Assembly (NCBI GenBank): GCA_018857735.1 | Contig: JABMCL010002848.1 | Coordinates: 390,001 to 454,000, forward strand | Source: Alviniconcha marisindica | Taxonomy: Eukaryota > Mollusca > Gastropoda > Provannidae | Reading direction: 5' to 3' | Length of the DNA stretch: 64,000 nt | In this document: piece by piece, positions 45,445 to 54,672 of the stretch | How positions within the stretch are numbered: position 1 is the first letter of the stretch | How the letters are laid out: the number at the start of each line of letters is the position of its first letter | The notes under the pieces: generated by a model | Database searches by the model: none | The model's input: only the letters and a program-made list of their open reading frames with translations | What the model was told of the DNA's origin: nothing | Translations under genes and position numbers: made by a program

Positions 45445-45540
45445 TGGCATAAAGCTGCCCTGAAACACGTGCCTGGCGCACCTTACACACTGCACCCAGT
45501 GAACCAGAAGAGGGGGCACTTCACGTGGGCGCGAGACTGA
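45445..45540 (+). CDS. Weak candidate last exon
   Basis: 'ttcactttcttcacag' is a good acceptor (AG at 45443-45444). It is followed in phase 0 by a 31-codon frame, beginning WHKAALKHVPGAPYTLHPVN and ending ARD, to a TGA at 45538-45540. Third positions are about 69% G/C, but the minus frame scores about the same, so strand choice rests on the acceptor alone. No family recognised. Confidence 0.2.
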   Translation, partial: WHKAALKHVPGAPYTLHPVNQKRGHFTWARD

Positions 45541-45974
45541 AACATTCGTGGTAGGGCCGGCACTCGGATACTCGGAGCTACCGTGTTCAGACAACGCGCA
45601 GGGGGACCCTGGAGGAGAGATCCTTTTGATACAGTCATCGGACCTGTGATCTGAAACTCTCTTTCTCTCGCTTTCAGGCATTCGTCTTCACTCTTTTTTG
45701 TTGTTGTAAAGTCAAACCGAAAACCCACCTCCTCTCTTCTGCATACTGAATCGTTGTTTCTTTCTTCTGATTTGATCAACCATCACCTATAATGCACGTA
45801 TTTGTACTGGGGGTGGGTGGGGGTGGGGGTGGGGTGAGGGGGCATGCGTGCGTGCGATCGTGAATGTCCATGTGGCCATGTGTTCGCGCGCGCGCGCGTG
45901 TGTGTATGATGAAATGCGCGCATCTGTAGGCTTTATAATCGCCCCGGGCTCTCACGAAATGGGGCGCCATAAAT

Positions 45975-46003
45975 AATCTATTATTATTATTATTATTATT
46001 ATT
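45975..46003. repeat. (ATT)n microsatellite
   Basis: Follows 'ggggcgccataaataatcta'. Possibly a retroposon tail, but the element is not recognised. Confidence 0.8.
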
Positions 46004-46639
46004 AGGCTGGTACCCGGTTGGAGACGGATCTGATAATATGGAAGAGCTGAGCTTTGCAGGGGGTATAGAAGGAACGTACTTGTCTTGTCTGTCTGGTCGC
46101 TGTCACTTTCACACAGAGGGGTAACGACGAGCACCTCGACATGTACTCACACCCCGAAATGGCTCCTATTGCTGCCCGTCGGCATGTAGAAACCTCTCGG
46201 GTGGTGTCAGCTAGTGTAGTGTTGCATACCCCAACCCCCCTCCCCCCGCCACCCCCGTTCCCCGCCCCCCAACCGTCGTTCCTGCCTGGCGTTTCGTTTC
46301 CCCGTCTTTATGAAGGAGGTGGCGCGGGACGTGAAACTGACTGAGCTCCGTTGGGCTGACGGCCGTGTCGCCCCCCAGTTTATGTGCATGTAGTGAAGTG
46401 CGTTTGCCTACCTGCTAGCACAGCACGGGAGTGGCTGTTGGGCGCACGGGGGTGTGGAGTGGCCGGGTCTCGATAGATCGATACGGCGGACAGATCACCA
46501 CGGATCCGGCCGGTTGCTGGCCAACGTCATGATAACGGGAGGTAACCCTCCGGCACGTACGCGCCGCTGATAAGGCGTGACGTTTCGGCGGACGGCGTTC
46601 CTGGTCACGTGAACTTTGTCTTCCTGGACAGTAGTTGGC
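46004..46639. other. Unique GC-rich DNA, no gene supported
   Basis: A C-rich patch lies at 46229-46275. No exon identified. Confidence 0.45.
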
Positions 46640-46899
46640 AACACCGTTTCTCTCTCTCTGTGTGCCCCCATCTCTCTCTCTCTGTCTCTCTGTGCCCCCA
46701 TCTCTCTCTCTGCCCCCATCTCTTTCCCTCTCTCGCTCTCTTTTCCCCCGTTTCTCTCTGCTCTCTCTCCGTTCTTCTCTCTCTCTCTCTCTCTCTCTCT
46801 GCTCTCTCTCTCTCTTTCCCCCGTCTTTCTCTCTCTCCTCTCCTCTCTCTCTTTCCCTCCGTTTTCTCTCCTCTCTCCTCCCTCTCCTCCTTCCCCCAC

Positions 46900-46941
<42 letters not shown>

Positions 46942-47035
46942 TTCCCCCGTTCTCTCTCTCTCTCTTTCCCCGTTTTCTTTCTCTCCCCCTCTCTTTCTAC
47001 CTCTCCTTCTCTCCCCCCCCCCCTCTCCCGTTCAG
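46640..47035. repeat. CT/CCCC low-complexity tract
   Basis: Pyrimidine tract of ctct and ccccgt blocks leading into the 29-bp array. Confidence 0.9.
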
Positions 47036-47056
47036 CCACCGTGTGTGTATCTCCTG

Positions 47057-47785
47057 TTTCCCCCCCACCCCTTTCTACCTCCCTGTTTCCACCCCACCCC
47101 TTTCTACCTCCCTGTTTCCACCCCACCCCTTTCTACCTCCCTGTTTCCACCCCACCCCTTTCTACATCCCTGTTTCCACCCCACCTTTTTCTACCTCCCC
47201 GTTTCCATCCCACCCCTTTCTACCTCCGGTTTCCATCCCACCCCTTTCTACCTCCCTGTTTCCACCTCACCCCTTTCTATCTCCCTGTTTCCACCTCACC
47301 CCTTTGTACATCCCTGTTTCCACCCCACCCTTTTCTACCTCCCCGTTTCCATCCCACCCCTTTCTACCTCCCTGTTTCCACCTCACCCCTTTCTATCTCC
47401 CTGTTTCCACCTCACCCCTTTGTACATCCCTGTTTCCACCCCACCCTTTTCTACCTCCCCGTTTCCATCCGACCCGTTTCTACCTCCTCGTTTCCACCCA
47501 CCCCTTTCTACCTCCCTGTTTCCACCTCACCCCTTTCTATCTCCTCGTTTCCACCCACCCTTCTACCTCCCTGTTTCCACCCCACCCCTTTCTATCTCCT
47601 CGTTTTCACCCACCCCTTTCTACCTCCCTGTTTCCACCCACCCCTTTCTATCTCCTCGTTTCCATCCACCCCTTTCTACCTCCCTGTTTCCACCTCACCC
47701 TTTTCTACCTCCCCGTTTCCACCCACCCTTTTCTACCTCCCCGTTTCCACCCACCCCTTTCTACCTCCCTGTTTCCATCCCGCCC
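47057..47785. repeat. 29-bp minisatellite, about 25 copies
   Basis: Units of 'ccccacccctttctacctcc' plus 'ctgtttcca'. Recurrent blocks ('acctcacccctttgtacatc') show copying of multi-unit segments, for example 47250-47340 repeated at 47370-47460. Since 29 is not a multiple of three and the plus strand lacks stops, three frames of about 400 codons appear. None is a gene. Confidence 0.95.
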
Positions 47786-48063
47786 CATTGTTCCTGTCTG
47801 TGTCCATATTCTTACATTTTCTTGTTGCTAGGTGTAAGAAAAATGGTCGAAGTTGATCACCAGCCCTCAGATTCTTTATAAGTTTGCCGGCTTGAAGTGA
47901 TGGATTGTTTGCCCTTGTCTTTGAAGCTCAGGTTCCAGCGATAAGGAAGTAGCCGCGGGAGTTACACTGTTGACAACGAAGAGCGCTCGCACAGTAGTTT
48001 CAGTCATTAATTATTTAATGTTCTTTTCTCGGAATCTCTTTGCTGTGTCGTCGATTGTGAACT

Positions 48064-48333
48064 TGTGGCATTTTGCACTGGCCGGTAGAAGCCTGTGGCA
48101 TTTTGCATTGGCCGGTAGAAGCCTGTGGCATTTTGCGCTGGCCGGTAGAAGCCTGTGGCATTTTGCATTGGCCGGTAGAAGCCTGTGGCATTTTGCACTG
48201 GCCGGTAGAAGCCTGTGGCATTTTGCATTGGCCGGTAGAAGCCTGTGGCATTTTGCACTGTCCGGTAGAAGCCTGTGGCATTTTGCACTGGCCGGTAGAA
48301 GCCTGTGGCATTTTGCACTGGCCGGTAGAAGCT
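48064..48333. repeat. 30-bp minisatellite, exactly 9 copies
   Basis: Nine units of 'tgtggcattttgcactggcc' plus 'ggtagaagcc' fill 270 bp with no length change. The only variation is cactg/cattg/cgctg and a single gtccgg. Recently amplified. Open frames on both strands are artefacts of the 30-bp period. Confidence 0.95.
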
Positions 48334-48416
48334 GGCAGTGAAAGGCAAACAGAAGCTGCAGCTGCTGTTCTGGTGATCTGTTTTACTACGGTTGGATGTG
48401 TTTAACGCAGCTTTGT

Positions 48417-48793
48417 CCCCGTAGAAGGACTGGCGGGGACCGAGATCCCAGGAGGTGGGAGGGAGAGGCAGTATAAAATGACGCCTAACGCTACCCTAAT
48501 AACACCCGTCCCTAATAAGCCTTATGGTTTCTGTGGACGTTAAGCACCATGTTTACTTACTTACTTACCCTAATAACCGTCCCTAATAGGCCATCTCGCC
48601 TCCGTGGACGTAAAGCGCCAAGAAAGAATACCCTAATAAGCCTTGTGGTTTCTGTGGACGTTAAGCATCGTGTTTATTTACTTACTTACTCTGTCAGAGG
48701 CCAGGAGCTGTGTGAAAGTGGAGGTGGCCGTCCTGGGCTCCCCGCCCCTATCGGTCCTCATGGTCTCTGTGGACGTAACGCAACATTGAGCTT
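48417..48793 (+). mobile_element. Pile-up of SINE A and B ends
   Basis: In order: a reversed A2 3' fragment ('aaggactggcggggaccgag', 48424-48505), an A1 3' end (+, 48507-48568), a diverged B/E-like end 'cgcctccgtggacgtaaagc' (48569-48622), another A1 3' end with (CTTA)n tail (48623-48690), and a truncated B element (48703-48793). Successive insertion or recombination at tails is likely. Confidence 0.65.
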
Positions 48794-48992
48794 GAACACT
48801 GTCACCACCAGAAGGATTCTGCATTCAGATGGGTAGCGGTGTGAGCCATTTCAATGTTTCATTGACGTTGCGATGGGCACGGTCAAAAGACGGTGTCCGT
48901 AAGGCATAACCGCAAATTTTGACGAAGAAGGAGGGGAATCAAACCGAAATCCTTCTGCTCTGATCCGCTAGGCCAAAGCGGCTCAGCTTTCA
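48794..48992 (-). mobile_element. SINE A, head and body
   Basis: Reversed copy carrying the body words 'cactgtcaccaccagaagga' and 'attcagatgggtagcggtgt', and a complete head. On the minus strand this head has a perfect A box 'tggcctagcgg' and a near-perfect B box 'ggtttgattcc'. The 3' tail is missing, presumably lost at the junction with the truncated B element. Confidence 0.7.
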
Positions 48993-49284
48993 CAACGGTA
49001 AACTTACTGGTCCTCCTTGCTCCGTGCTTTTCCCTGCTTTGTTATTGTCATTAGTTTGTTGCTGTTACTGACCAGACTCCTGCAGCGGGGTACTGCGGAC
49101 ACAGAAATTAACGTCTCTTCCGTTGAAAAGCCAGACCTGACAAGTGTTCTCCCTTTAAAACCTGGACAATGTCAGGATATAGCCACGCGTGCTTCGTCCA
49201 TGAACGTTGTAAGCAGGTTTCCGTGGTGAGTGCCTACGGGATTGATTGTGTAGTGTGTAGAACTGTGAGCCAGGCTTTTACTTG

Positions 49285-49690
49285 CGTTTTGCTGACCTAC
49301 CTTCGACCTGGTGTGGAGTAACGCGCCGAGACGACAGCAATTTCATGTGGCACCAGCGACGTAACAACGAGACAGCGCTGTAAGTACACCACTTCGGTGG
49401 GTATTCAAAAACGCGCTATAAAAAGCTAGTCACTCGTTTAGAATCACATAGTTCAGGAGCTGTGTGAGAGTCGAGGTGGCCGTCCTGGGCTGTCCGTCCT
49501 AACGAGCCTTCTGGTTTCCGTGGACGTAAAGCTATATTGAACCATGCTTCGGCATTGGTCTCAGCTTGTCCCTAATATGTCAACTGACATCTGAGGACAT
49601 TAAGCAACACTACCTACCTACCTTAGAATCACATGCGACAACAGCACGGTGAGTCAGCTCGAGAGCGGAGAATAGCGCTATGTCAAAGCG
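49285..49690 (+). mobile_element. SINE D interrupted by a B element
   Basis: Family D body at 49285-49449 ('acgacagcaatttcatgtgg', 'accacttcggtgggtattca', 'gctagtcactcg') continues after the B insertion at 49635-49690 ('gagcggagaatagcgcta'). The D copy must predate the B insertion. Confidence 0.6.
49438..49634 (+). mobile_element. Element B-long with 12-bp target duplication
   Basis: The element is 49450-49622, about 173 bp. 'ttagaatcacat' is repeated exactly at 49438-49449 and 49623-49634. It begins 'agttcaggagctgtgtgaga' and ends 'gaggacattaagcaacacta' plus (CTAC)n. It is nearly identical to the copy at 36567-36735 and inserted into a family D SINE. Confidence 0.85.
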
Positions 49691-49788
49691 ACCAACGACA
49701 TCAACGACAAGAACTGTGGATGTGTGACACGTCCTGAGACGACCCTGTCCGGCCGAGTGGAGGTAAAACTCCAGGAACTAACGAATTT
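49690..49788 (+). repeat. SINE family C 3' end, diverged
   Basis: 'gtggatgtgtgacacgtcct' then 'gagacgaccctgtccggccg' and 'ggaggtaaaactccagg', the C order with a mutated GGACGTTAAA motif. Confidence 0.4.
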
Positions 49789-49792
49789 TCCA

Positions 49793-49986
49793 GACTGCAG
49801 CGCACAGGCGCCAGTGGGAAGCCGTCGCGTGCCAGGACCCATGACATCGCCGTGTAGTTTGACAGCTCGCTGATCACGTTGTATCGATTGATCGATCAGG
49901 CAGATCGGCGCGGACCGCAAGGAGAGGTCCCCGAGGCCCAACACGCTCCCCGAGCCTGGCCACAGGGCAGGGGCCATCACCGGGTC
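49793..49986 (-). pseudogene. Coding-like stretch with a frame break
   Basis: On the minus strand, one frame at about 49986-49895 (VMAPALWPGSGSVLGLGDLS..., about 84% G/C third positions) and another at about 49880-49793 (containing 'SELSNYTAMSWVLARDGFPL', about 83%) each look strongly coding. They are in different registers, separated by 'gatcgatcaatcgataca'-like sequence with a stop. Either a small indel disrupted one exon, or the second part is a separate exon using the acceptor 'acgtgatcag'. A plus frame over the first part (RQIGADRKERSPRP...) is equally GC3-rich, so strand is not settled there. Family unknown. Confidence 0.3.
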
Positions 49987-50103
49987 GCGGAATTAGCTCA
50001 CTCGATGGCTCACCGGATAACCAGCTCTGACTGACGGAGGCAGTAAGGAGGTCATGATTAGAGGAGCGGTGACCCGGCCTTTCGTGCGGATGAACCGGTT
50101 TAG

Positions 50104-50430
50104 CCTCGTGGTACGATTGGTTAAACTTGTTTAACGCCGAGCTGTCTCCGAAGAGGTACTGGCGGGGCCGAAATCCCAGCAGGTGGGGCAGAGGGATGCT
50201 GTAATACCTAACGCTACACTATCACCACCAGAATGACTTCAGCATTAAGATGGGCAGCGGTGAGAGCCGTTTTAATGTTTGTTTAATTGTGTGGGGCAAA
50301 GTCACAAAAACTGTCCGTAAACCACAATTTTTGAAGAGAGATTAGAGCCGAAGCGGAATCGAACCGAGTTCCTGTTTACCAACCTAACGCCTGTTATTTC
50401 TAGGCCCCACCGGCTCACCTCGTGGTACGA
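50104..50430 (-). mobile_element. Full-length SINE A2 with 13-bp target duplication
   Basis: The element is 50117-50417, about 301 bp. 'cctcgtggtacga' flanks it at 50104-50116 and 50418-50430. The minus-strand head contains a perfect B box 'ggttcgattcc' and an A-box region disturbed by a small insertion. The body is family A and the 3' end is the A2 type, 'gagacagctcggcgttaaac' followed by an AAGTTTAACCAA tail. Confidence 0.85.
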
Positions 50431-50469
50431 ATCTTTGCTGGTCTTTCAAAATAAAGCGAACGGACCATG

Positions 50470-50712
50470 GTTTGAGCCGGACTGGCATAGTGGTAAGGCG
50501 CCCGGCTGGTAAGGGGACGGATGTCGGTTGTTGTTTTTTGAGTCCGCTGCGGCTCTCCTTTGTCTTCAAAAGCTGTGGTATATGGACACTAATTGTGACT
50601 TTACCCATCACAATTAACAAAACATTAAAATGGCTCTCATCGCTGCCCATCTTAACGCTGAATTATTGCGTCGTCCCTAATAATCCCTCTGGTTTCTGTG
50701 GACGTAAAGCCG
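50470..50712 (+). mobile_element. SINE A1, B box interrupted
   Basis: Perfect A box 'tggcatagtgg' near 50482. The B box is split by a T-rich insertion ('cggttgttgttttttgagtc'). Body words 'gtgactttacccatcacaat' and 'aatggctctcatcgctgccc'. The end is 'gtttctgtggacgtaaagc' without a CTTA tail. Head to head with the A2 copy at 50117-50417. Confidence 0.7.
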
Positions 50713-50830
50713 AATCAGTTCGAGTCCACTGTCTTCGGCTCATGTTTGTCTTCAAAACGTGGCTTACGGCTTGTGGACAGTCTTGTGATTATCTTGTCCC
50801 TCGGGAAACGAGCTTCAGACCGGTCCACAC
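50713..50830 (+). mobile_element. SINE A head fragment
   Basis: 'gttcgagtcc' (B-box end) then 'ttgtcttcaaaacgtggctt' and 'tggacagtcttgtgattatc' reproduce the first half of family A, joined directly to the preceding A1 copy. Confidence 0.6.
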
Positions 50831-50899
50831 CCGGTGTCCGCGTTACAGAATCACTCTGTTGGCGGCAGTGTAGAAATATGTACAGTTTACAGTTTCTCG

Positions 50900-50998
50900 C
50901 CATCTCTCTCTGTCTCTCTCTGTCTCTGTCTCTCTGTGTCTCTCTCTGGTTGACTGGGCGTAAACACCATGTTACTCTCTCTCTTTCTCTCTCTCTCT

Positions 50999-51088
<90 letters not shown>
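50900..51088. repeat. CT tract, E module and (GT)n
   Basis: CT-rich simple sequence containing an E module (50948-50975, 'ggttgactgggcgtaaacac'), more CT, then about 85 bp of GT (51003-51088). Confidence 0.9.
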
Positions 51089-51090
<2 letters not shown>

Positions 51091-51124
51091 TATGCATGGA
51101 TGTGTGTGCGGTTGAGAGTGAATA

Positions 51125-51190
51125 TTTGTTTGTACTACTTTGTAACGGGCCAGTGGCCTATACAAATAAACATTTTGATTTGATTTGATC
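51125..51190 (+). repeat. Retroposon 3' end with (TTTGA)n tail
   Basis: 'gtaacgggccagtggcctat' then 'acaaataaacattttgattt' with a TTTGA-type tail, directly followed by (CT)n and another E module. Typical non-LTR or SINE ending. Family not identified. Confidence 0.5.
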
Positions 51191-51246
51191 TCTCTCTCTC
51201 TCTCTGTCTCTTTCTCTCTGGTTGACTGGGCGTAAACACCAAGTTA

Positions 51247-51281
<35 letters not shown>

Positions 51282-51369
51282 TCTCTCTCTCTCCATCTCT
51301 CTCTCTCCCATCTCTCTCCTCGTCTCTCTCTCCACACTCTCTCTCTCCCATCTTCTCTCTCATCTCTCC

Positions 51370-51416
<47 letters not shown>

Positions 51417-51420
51417 CACA
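51191..51420. repeat. E module in a (CT)n tract
   Basis: CT-rich DNA with an E module at 51220-51247 ('gttgactgggcgtaaacacc'), ending in a short CA run. The two E modules here are about 270 bp apart, same orientation. Confidence 0.85.
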
Positions 51421-51671
51421 CACACACCTTTCCCCTCCCCTCCACTACCCATCCCACCCCGTGGGATTTTGTTGGGTCCTGGCCAGCTCCTGTGCGGAGA
51501 GAGCCGGTGGCTGACTCCAACAAGCAGAACAGCGACAACGAGGGAACAAGTGCACCCAGCTGTGCAGCCGGCAGGAGGCGCTCGTTCCATACTCGGCACC
51601 AAGCGGTCGGCAGGGTGACTGACGTCAATGCATCGACTGCCACTTGAGCGTCGTTGCTTATTTTACAGTCC

Positions 51672-51950
51672 AGCTCTCTTCACAACTTTCTTGACCCATG
51701 AAGTTGGGTAAAGAATGCAGCTCTCTTCACAACTTTCTTGACCCATGAAGTTGGACAAAAAATCTAGTTCTCTTCACAACTTTCTTGACCCATGAAGTTG
51801 GGTAAAGAATGCAGCTCTCTTCACAACTTTCCTGACCCATGAAGTTGGGTAAAGGACACAAGTCTCAGAACTTTCTTGACCCACGAAGTTGGTTAAAGAA
51901 TACATTTCTCTTCACAACTTTCCTGACCCACGAAGTTGGATAAATAATCG
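51672..51950. repeat. 47-bp minisatellite, 6 copies
   Basis: Units of 'agctctcttcacaactttct' plus 'tgacccatgaagttgggtaa' at 51672, 51719, 51766 and onward. One unit is shortened. Confidence 0.92.
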
Positions 51951-52099
51951 CCGTGAAGAGGATGTGGGTGAATCTTCCGGTTTTGCGAGTGAGACTTCCG
52001 CGGTACCGTTGCAGACAGAACTGACGACCGCTTCTGTTGAGAATCGAGACCTGTCAGAAAGTGACCTCTTTTCACTCCAGGGCAGGACAGGAATTATGC

Positions 52100-52205
52100 T
52101 TTTATTTTTATTTTTTCTTCCTTTCTTTCTTTGTATTTTGTTGTTGTTGAGGTGGGTTTTTCTTTCTTTTTATTTTTTCTTTCTTTCTTTTCTCCCCCTT
52201 CAAGG
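52100..52205. repeat. T-rich (CTTT)n tract
   Basis: 'ttctttctttctttgt'-type poly-pyrimidine sequence. Confidence 0.85.
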
Positions 52206-52229
52206 ATCATTCAGCTCTGTTTTCCCAGT

Positions 52230-52895
52230 CCCACTGCAGCATGATGTGACGTGTGTCGTAGACAGAGAACCGCCAGACTTGCCATTGCCATATGACGTCA
52301 TTAATTGTCCTTCCGATGTGACGTCCTGTTTTTTCAAAGTCCACTTGCAGCGTGAATTGACGTGAGTCGTGGACAGTCAACCTTCAGACTTGTCCTTGCC
52401 ATGTGACGTCACTTGTCCTTGCCATGCGACGTCACTTGTCCTTGCCATGTGACATCATTTGTCCATGCCACGTGACGTCACTTGTCATTGCCATGCGACG
52501 CCACTTGTCCTTTTCATGTGATGCCACGTGTCCTTGCCATGTGACGTCATTTGTCCTTGCCATGCGACATCACGCCCTTGTGACGTCATTTGTCCTTGCC
52601 ATGTGACGTCACTTGTCCTTGCCATGAGACATCACTTGTCCTTGCCATGTGACGTCACTTGTCCTTGCCATGTGACGTCACTTGTCCTTGCCATGTGACG
52701 TCACTTGTCCTTGCCATGGACATCACTTGTCCTTGCCATGTGACATCACTTGTCCTTGCCATGTGACGTCACTTGTCCTTGCCATGTGGCGTCACTTGTC
52801 CTTGCCGTGTGACGTCACTTGTCCTTGCCTGTGACGTCACTTGTCCTTGCCTGTGACGTCACATGTCCTTGCCGTGTGACGTCCTGCATCTCGTC
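52230..52895. repeat. 23-bp minisatellite carrying TGACGTCA
   Basis: About 22 units of 'cacttgtccttgccatgtga' plus 'cgt' from about 52390, with longer diverged units upstream from 52230. I count 12 perfect TGACGTCA palindromes in 52390-52890 plus one at 52292. TGACGTCA is the known CREB/ATF full-site. Whether these bind anything is unknown. Confidence 0.92.
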
Positions 52896-53086
52896 TTGCC
52901 AGGATCCGCTCGGTTGGCTGCGCGGTAAGCTTCAACTAACGGCCGGAGCCCTGCAGGTCCCCGCACGGTGACAGTCAGATCGGCGACAGGAAAAGACAAT
53001 CAGCCGATCGATAGCGTGGCGTGACGGTCTGCGTCAAGCCGCTTACCTGCCCTTTCCCGGCCCCGGGCCAGAGACGCGCAGTCAGG

Positions 53087-53420
<334 letters not shown>

Positions 53421-53965
53421 GAAGGGGGTAGGTGCATGAGGTAGTCGGCGGGGCAGGTCAAAGGTCAAAAGATTAAAGGATTAACCGCTGTGTAAACCAC
53501 CCGGGGTACAGGTATAGCCTTGCAGTTCGACCACTGCTTGCCTGGCACGGAACAAGGGTGCTGACTCTATGAACCTGGTCACAGGCTCTACAGAAAGAGT
53601 CTCACTGCATTGTATTTTGTTCCCACGTAACGAAGTAAGGAGGGAAGGGTGGGGCGGGGGGGGGGTATGGGTGTAGGGATCACCTTGACTGTCTTCTTCT
53701 GGGTTTATCGGGACGATTATCTTCTAAACCGCAAGAAATATTTCCATGACGGTGCGTGTTTGGGAGCCGGAGTTTTGTACAAAAAGATGGGTTGCTTGCT
53801 GTCTTCAGCGTCTAGGTCACGTGGTTAAAATGGTGAAAACCGCAGCAAAATTAATCAACGGCAACAGCTTCGTGACGCGTGAAGTGATTAATCTTTTGGT
53901 GACGAACTTGGTATCCGTTCTAGAGCATCATTAGCCTTGGTGTCGTGCAAAACTTTACCCCTACA
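53421..53965. other. Unique DNA, no gene supported
   Basis: A 62-codon frame at 53746-53934 is unremarkable. A G-rich patch lies at 53640-53670. Confidence 0.5.
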
Positions 53966-53988
53966 CCCCCCCCCCCCCCCCCCCCCCC
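53966..53988. repeat. Poly-C run
   Basis: Twenty-three consecutive C. Confidence 0.9.
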
Positions 53989-54104
53989 GCCCCCCTCCGT
54001 CTCTCTCCTGCAACCCGTTTCCTGCACAGTTTTGTTTTCCCATTCTTTATTCACATATTCGACAGTAATGCCTGTTGAGAGTTTAAAAGCCCTCTATGTC
54101 CACG

Positions 54105-54225
54105 CTCTGTCTGTCTGTCTGTCTGTCTCTGTCTCTCTGTCCCTCTGTGTCTCTGTCTCTCTGTCTCTCTCTGTCTCTGTGTTTCTGTCTGTCTCTATCT
54201 CTGTCTGTCTGTCTGTCTGTCATAT
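54105..54225. repeat. (TGTC)n/CT tract
   Basis: CTGT and CTCT simple sequence. Confidence 0.9.
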
Positions 54226-54399
54226 TTTTATCATGTTTGATGTCCCACGTTATCCCATATTTTTAGCGGTCTGTCGTAGCTTAGAAATATGTGTAGATAT
54301 ATACATTACCTCTAGAAATAGAATAGTCCCTCGTTTGGGCTACAGCTGGATGTGAAAACATATGCATACATATGTAGGCTATTACCCTCGTAAATAAGC

Positions 54400-54445
54400 T
54401 CTGCCCCCCCCTCCCCACCCGCCCTGCCCCCCTGCCCCCGGCGTT
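54400..54445. repeat. C-rich patch
   Basis: Runs of 5-8 C separated by single bases. Confidence 0.75.
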
Positions 54446-54624
54446 GTTGTGGTTGTGCAGCAGAACTGGTGAGCACTCGGAGTCTGTGGAACAGGATAAA
54501 CGGTACATCCGTTTTTAAGTGTTTCTGGGCAAAACGTCCCCGTTTCGCACTGAAATATCGACAGCTCCCGCGATTCTGTAGACACGTTTTCGATAGAGGC
54601 TCTTCCCTCACATTGATTCATGTT

Positions 54625-54630
54625 TTTCTT

Positions 54631-54664
<34 letters not shown>

Positions 54665-54672
54665 TCTCTCTC
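54625..54672. repeat. (CT)n tract
   Basis: Short CT run ending 'ctcgctcccgcag', a formally good splice acceptor. The downstream frame lacks coding bias. Confidence 0.85.

Noticed and set aside
46609..47881. Three overlapping frames of about 400 codons
   Set aside because: All three plus frames are open because the CT tract and the 29-bp array lack stops. This is composition, not coding.
49017..49229. Short frame with a signal-peptide-like hydrophobic start
   Set aside because: The downstream part contains a dispersed-repeat word (49170), there is no codon bias, and no cysteine pattern or domain follows.
51485..51647. Possible last exon after 'gtcctggccag'
   Set aside because: Third-position G/C is about 67% on the plus and about 64% on the minus strand, so neither strand stands out. 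No motif or family.
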